Under the pieces are notes generated by a model. It did no database searches. It worked only from the letters and a program-made list of their open reading frames with translations, and had not been told where the DNA came from. 16,790 nucleotides of DNA, taken from Nonlabens sp. Its GTDB lineage: Bacteria > Bacteroidota > Bacteroidia > Flavobacteriales > Flavobacteriaceae. The stretch lies in assembly GCA_023301395.1 (NCBI GenBank), contig JALZUY010000217.1, forward strand, positions 1 through 16,790. The letters run 5' to 3'. A program made the translations under genes and the position numbers. Positions 15,144-16,790 of this stretch are shown piece after piece; positions within the stretch are counted from its first letter, which is position 1; every line of letters begins with the position of its first letter.

Positions 15144-15151
15144 TAAATTTG
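15144..15151 (+). promoter_or_regulatory. -7 box upstream of small membrane protein
   Basis: TAAATTTG fits TAnnTTTG exactly and lies 45 bases before the ATG at 15197, in the 72-base gap after the DUF805 gene. No -33 TTTG is seen, and the surrounding DNA is very AT-rich, so a chance match is possible. Confidence 0.4.
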
Positions 15152-15196
15152 AACAAAAGAAAACTAAGCTTTAATTATAAAAAATCATAGAATCTA

Positions 15197-15442
15197 ATGA
15201 AAAAGTCGATCTACTTTTTACCGATTATGTTGATCGTTGCTTATCTCATCTTTTTTAAGAATAGACTTAACATTCCATTTTGGGCAGAGATATTAGTATC
15301 TATAATTTTTATTCTCTTTACCAGTTACCTAGCTTATAAAAGCTACCAATCTAGTGAAGTCCCTAAAAAGTCAATTATAATTTTAGCAATTGTAGTTCTA
15401 TCTACCACAGCCGTCTCTTTTCTTATTCTTGGAATATTATAA
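15197..15442 (+). CDS. Small three-helix membrane protein of unknown function
   Basis: I do not recognise this 81-residue protein. It consists almost entirely of three hydrophobic segments (about residues 4-20, 29-47 and 58-80), joined by a short loop with KNRLNIP and a more polar loop, YKSYQSSEVPKKS. The start is supported by an A-rich leader and a -7 box upstream, and a weak terminator hairpin follows. Codon use resembles the neighbours. The first segment could also be an uncleaved signal anchor. It is probably a real gene because the length, promoter and terminator agree, but homologues were not checked. Confidence 0.65.
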   Translation: MKKSIYFLPIMLIVAYLIFFKNRLNIPFWAEILVSIIFILFTSYLAYKSYQSSEVPKKSIIILAIVVLSTTAVSFLILGIL

Positions 15443-15464
15443 ATAGTTCCAGAAGTAATCAGAG

Positions 15465-15484
15465 ATATGCTTAAGCGTATTTTT
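15465..15484 (+). terminator. Weak terminator after small membrane protein
   Basis: ATATGC TTAA GCGTAT forms a six-bp stem (one G-U pair) with a four-base loop, followed by TTTT. It begins 22 bases after the stop of the 81-residue gene. The stem is short, so activity is uncertain. Confidence 0.4.
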
Positions 15485-15501
15485 AAAAGGCAATTATTTA
15501 A

Positions 15502-15532
15502 TGTGCTAATTTATTAATTATTCGTATTTTTG
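15502..15532 (+). promoter_or_regulatory. rpsO promoter
   Basis: TATTTTTG (15525-15532) is a perfect -7 box followed by CA, and TGTG (15502-15505) is a one-mismatch -33 element at a 19-base spacer. Transcription would start near 15538, giving a leader of about 75 bases before rpsO. Confidence 0.7.
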
Positions 15533-15542
15533 CATTCGCTTA

Positions 15543-15580
15543 AAGATTTTTAATCTTGAAGCACCGTCAGATAGACTGAC
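15543..15580 (+). promoter_or_regulatory. rpsO leader with two small hairpins
   Basis: Within the predicted 5' leader, AAGATT TTT AATCTT (15543-15557) and GTCAG ATAGA CTGAC (15566-15580) can each form a short perfect hairpin. S15 is known in several bacteria to repress its own translation through leader RNA structures, so these are candidates for such a control site; the structures here are small and the link is an inference. Confidence 0.4.
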
Positions 15581-15613
15581 ATACATAATATTCATTATCA
15601 AAATAATTTTGGC

Positions 15614-15883
15614 ATGTATTTAGCACCAGAAAAAAAAGCAGAGATTTTCGCAAAGTACGGAAAAGACGCAAACGACACCGGTAACACAGACTCGCAAATC
15701 GCGTTATTCACTTACCGTATTAACTATTTAACGGGTCACCTTAAGAAAAACCGTCATGACTATAACACTGAGCGTAGCCTAGTGAAACTGGTAGGTAAAA
15801 GACGTTCTCTTCTTGATTACAAGATGAAGAAAGATGTTGTTGCTTATCGTGAGTTGATTAAAGACTTAGGAATTAGAAAATAA
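15614..15883 (+). CDS. rpsO: 30S ribosomal protein S15
   Basis: S15 binds the central domain of 16S rRNA early in 30S assembly and forms an intersubunit bridge. The 89-residue length is exactly that of the family. Recognisable parts are TGNTDSQIALFTYRINYLTGHL (residues 22-43), HDYNTERSLVKLVGKRRSLLDY (48-69), and the C-terminal YRELIKDLGIRK. It has a clear promoter, a roughly 75-base leader and a strong terminator, so it can be transcribed alone. pnp follows in the same direction, an arrangement conserved in many bacteria. Confidence 0.98.
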   Translation: MYLAPEKKAEIFAKYGKDANDTGNTDSQIALFTYRINYLTGHLKKNRHDYNTERSLVKLVGKRRSLLDYKMKKDVVAYRELIKDLGIRK

Positions 15884-15889
15884 GAAATT

Positions 15890-15912
15890 GGGGACTGCGT
15901 GTCCCCTTTTTT
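15890..15912 (+). terminator. rpsO terminator
   Basis: GGGGAC TGCGT GTCCCC forms a perfect six-bp GC-rich stem with a five-base loop, followed by six T. It begins 6 bases after the rpsO stop and would separate rpsO from pnp, at least in part. Confidence 0.9.
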
Positions 15913-15984
15913 ATTTTAGCTCGCCGCGCATTGCCTGCGTACTTATGGAGTGCTAGATATATAGTTGCAGGATCTTTATTCTGT

Positions 15985-16006
15985 TTACGCTTTCGCGAAA
16001 GCGTAA
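15985..16006. repeat. GCTTTCGCGAAAGC palindrome, copy 4, extended to 22 bp (upstream of pnp)
   Basis: The 14-bp core (15989-16002) is here extended by TTAC and GTAA to a perfect 22-bp palindrome, the longest in the window. It lies in the rpsO-pnp spacer, about 115 bases before the pnp ATG. As RNA it could fold into an 11-bp stem without a proper loop, so a DNA-level function is easier to picture. Confidence 0.9.
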
Positions 16007-16026
16007 TTAAAATATAAATCGTAACA

Positions 16027-16045
16027 CAGCGCAACCACTGCGCTG
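16027..16045 (+). promoter_or_regulatory. Hairpin upstream of pnp
   Basis: CAGCGCA ACCAC TGCGCTG is a perfect seven-bp stem with a five-base loop, about 75 bases before the pnp start. There is no T run, so it is not a terminator. In enterobacteria pnp controls itself through a leader hairpin cut by RNase III; this could be a similar site if transcription starts upstream of it. No perfect -7 box was found in the 236-base spacer; the nearest is TATAGTTG at 15960-15967 with one mismatch. Confidence 0.4.
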
Positions 16046-16119
16046 CAAATCAAAGCTGGTTTCTCACAAAGTAAGCGCCTTCTCTACTCACAACTTGAGA
16101 TTAACGTTTAACTATATTT

Positions 16120-16790
16120 ATGAAACCACAAGTTTTTAAACAAGTGATCAAAATGGCCAATGGGCCAGATATCACTATCGAAACTGGAGCGCTTGCAAAA
16201 CAAGCACATGGATCTGTTGTGATCACATGTGGAAAAGCAATGCTTCTAGGAACTGTAGTGTCCGGCTACAAATCAACTGGACTAGATTTCCTTCCACTTA
16301 CTGTAGATTACCGTGAGAAATTTGCCGCTGCCGGTAAATATCCTGGAGGATTCTTCAAGCGTGAGGCACGTCCTAATGATGGAGAAGTACTTACTATGCG
16401 TCTTGTAGACCGTGTATTACGTCCATTATTCCCTAAAGATTACCATGCAGAAGTTCAGGTAATGATCCAATTAATGTCTCATGACCCAGAAGTTATGCCA
16501 GACGCTATGGCTGGTCTTGCTGCAAGTGCATGTTTACAATTATCTGATATTCCATTTGAATGTGCTATCTCTGAAGTACGTGTTGCACGTGTAGAAGGAG
16601 AGTTTGTTGTAAACCCAAGTTATGCGCAGCTTGCTGAGGCAGATCTTGAGATGATGATAGGTGCAAGTGCTGACTCTGTAATGATGGTTGAAGGTGAGAT
16701 GAGTGAAGTGTCTGAAGAAGACATGATCGCTGCTATCAAAGCCGCTCACGAAGCTATTAAAGATCAATGTGCTGCTCAAATCGCTCTTGC
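16120..16790 (+). CDS. pnp: Polyribonucleotide nucleotidyltransferase, N-terminal part
   Basis: PNPase degrades RNA from the 3' end by phosphorolysis and takes part in RNA turnover. The frame is open from ATG 16120 to the end of the window, 223 codons, about a third of the expected length of roughly 700 or more. The sequence covers the first RNase PH domain: ETGALAKQAHGSVVITCGKAMLLGTVV, FLPLTVDYREKFAAAGKYPG, GFFKREARPNDGEVLTMRLV, DRVLRPLFPKDYHAEVQV, LMSHDPEVMPDAMAGLAASA and GASADSVMMVEGEMSEVSEED. The second RNase PH domain, KH and S1 domains must lie beyond the window. It sits behind rpsO, as in many bacteria, with a 236-base spacer that holds a terminator, the palindrome and a hairpin. Confidence 0.97.
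   Translation, partial: MKPQVFKQVIKMANGPDITIETGALAKQAHGSVVITCGKAMLLGTVVSGYKSTGLDFLPLTVDYREKFAAAGKYPGGFFKREARPNDGEVLTMRLVDRVLRPLFPKDYHAEVQVMIQLMSHDPEVMPDAMAGLAASACLQLSDIPFECAISEVRVARVEGEFVVNPSYAQLAEADLEMMIGASADSVMMVEGEMSEVSEEDMIAAIKAAHEAIKDQCAAQIAL

Noticed and set aside
3288..16006. Palindromes as a CRISPR array or insertion sequence ends
   Set aside because: Copies are kilobases apart, without regular spacers, transposase gene or target duplications.
16540..16779. Minus-strand 79-codon open frame opposite pnp
   Set aside because: The plus strand is clearly coding for PNPase; the antisense product has no recognisable features.

Overview
The window looks like a piece of a marine-type Flavobacteriaceae (Bacteroidota) chromosome, probably close to Nonlabens/Dokdonia-like genera; the genus is a guess from protein flavour and from a recurrent GCTTTCGCGAAAGC palindrome. 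Supporting signs are AT-rich DNA, repeated TAnnTTTG promoter -7 boxes without Shine-Dalgarno sites, Bacteroidota-specific families (PorT of type IX secretion, a TamA-like lipoprotein, a DUF6029-type barrel, an Omp28-like lipoprotein), and a flavobacterial AccD without its zinc ribbon. The first 10 bases equal the 3' end of the Illumina adapter, so position 1 is probably a true contig end.

Layout. 1-421 (-): truncated Omp28-like lipoprotein with a thioredoxin CxxC. 639-2784 (+): two-gene unit of a TlpA-like thioredoxin and a DUF6029-type outer-membrane barrel, closed by a strong terminator shared with convergent rsmG (2841-3482, -). 3580-4767 (+): class I aspartate-type aminotransferase, with its own terminator. 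4844-7696 (-): trkA-trkH potassium uptake operon with abutting stop and start codons. 7842-9303 (+): ubiE/menG (menaquinone methyltransferase) and porT. 9290-10018 (-): SpoU-family RNA methyltransferase whose end overlaps porT. 10046-12598 (+): TamL-like BamA-superfamily lipoprotein. 12657-13724: class II fructose-bisphosphate aldolase. 13781-14641: accD. 14696-15124: DUF805 membrane protein with an apparently broken 5' end. 15197-15442: small unknown membrane protein. 15614-15883: rpsO. 16120-end: start of pnp.

How it fits together. Most genes are core housekeeping: ribosome maturation and decay (rsmG, SpoU, rpsO, pnp), central metabolism (fbaA, accD, aminotransferase), respiration (menG) and ion homeostasis (trkAH). 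The envelope theme is strong: PorT and TamL serve the outer membrane, and the left end groups three exported proteins, each with one close pair of cysteines (CxxC, CxxC, Cx4C), which may form a thiol-redox module. No mobile element, CRISPR array, tRNA or rRNA was seen. The most unusual signals are four exact copies of the 14-bp palindrome, one of them inside what looks like an insertion in RsmG; the cysteine-free zinc-ribbon region of AccD; and the stop codon at codon 3 of the apparent ancestral DUF805 gene.
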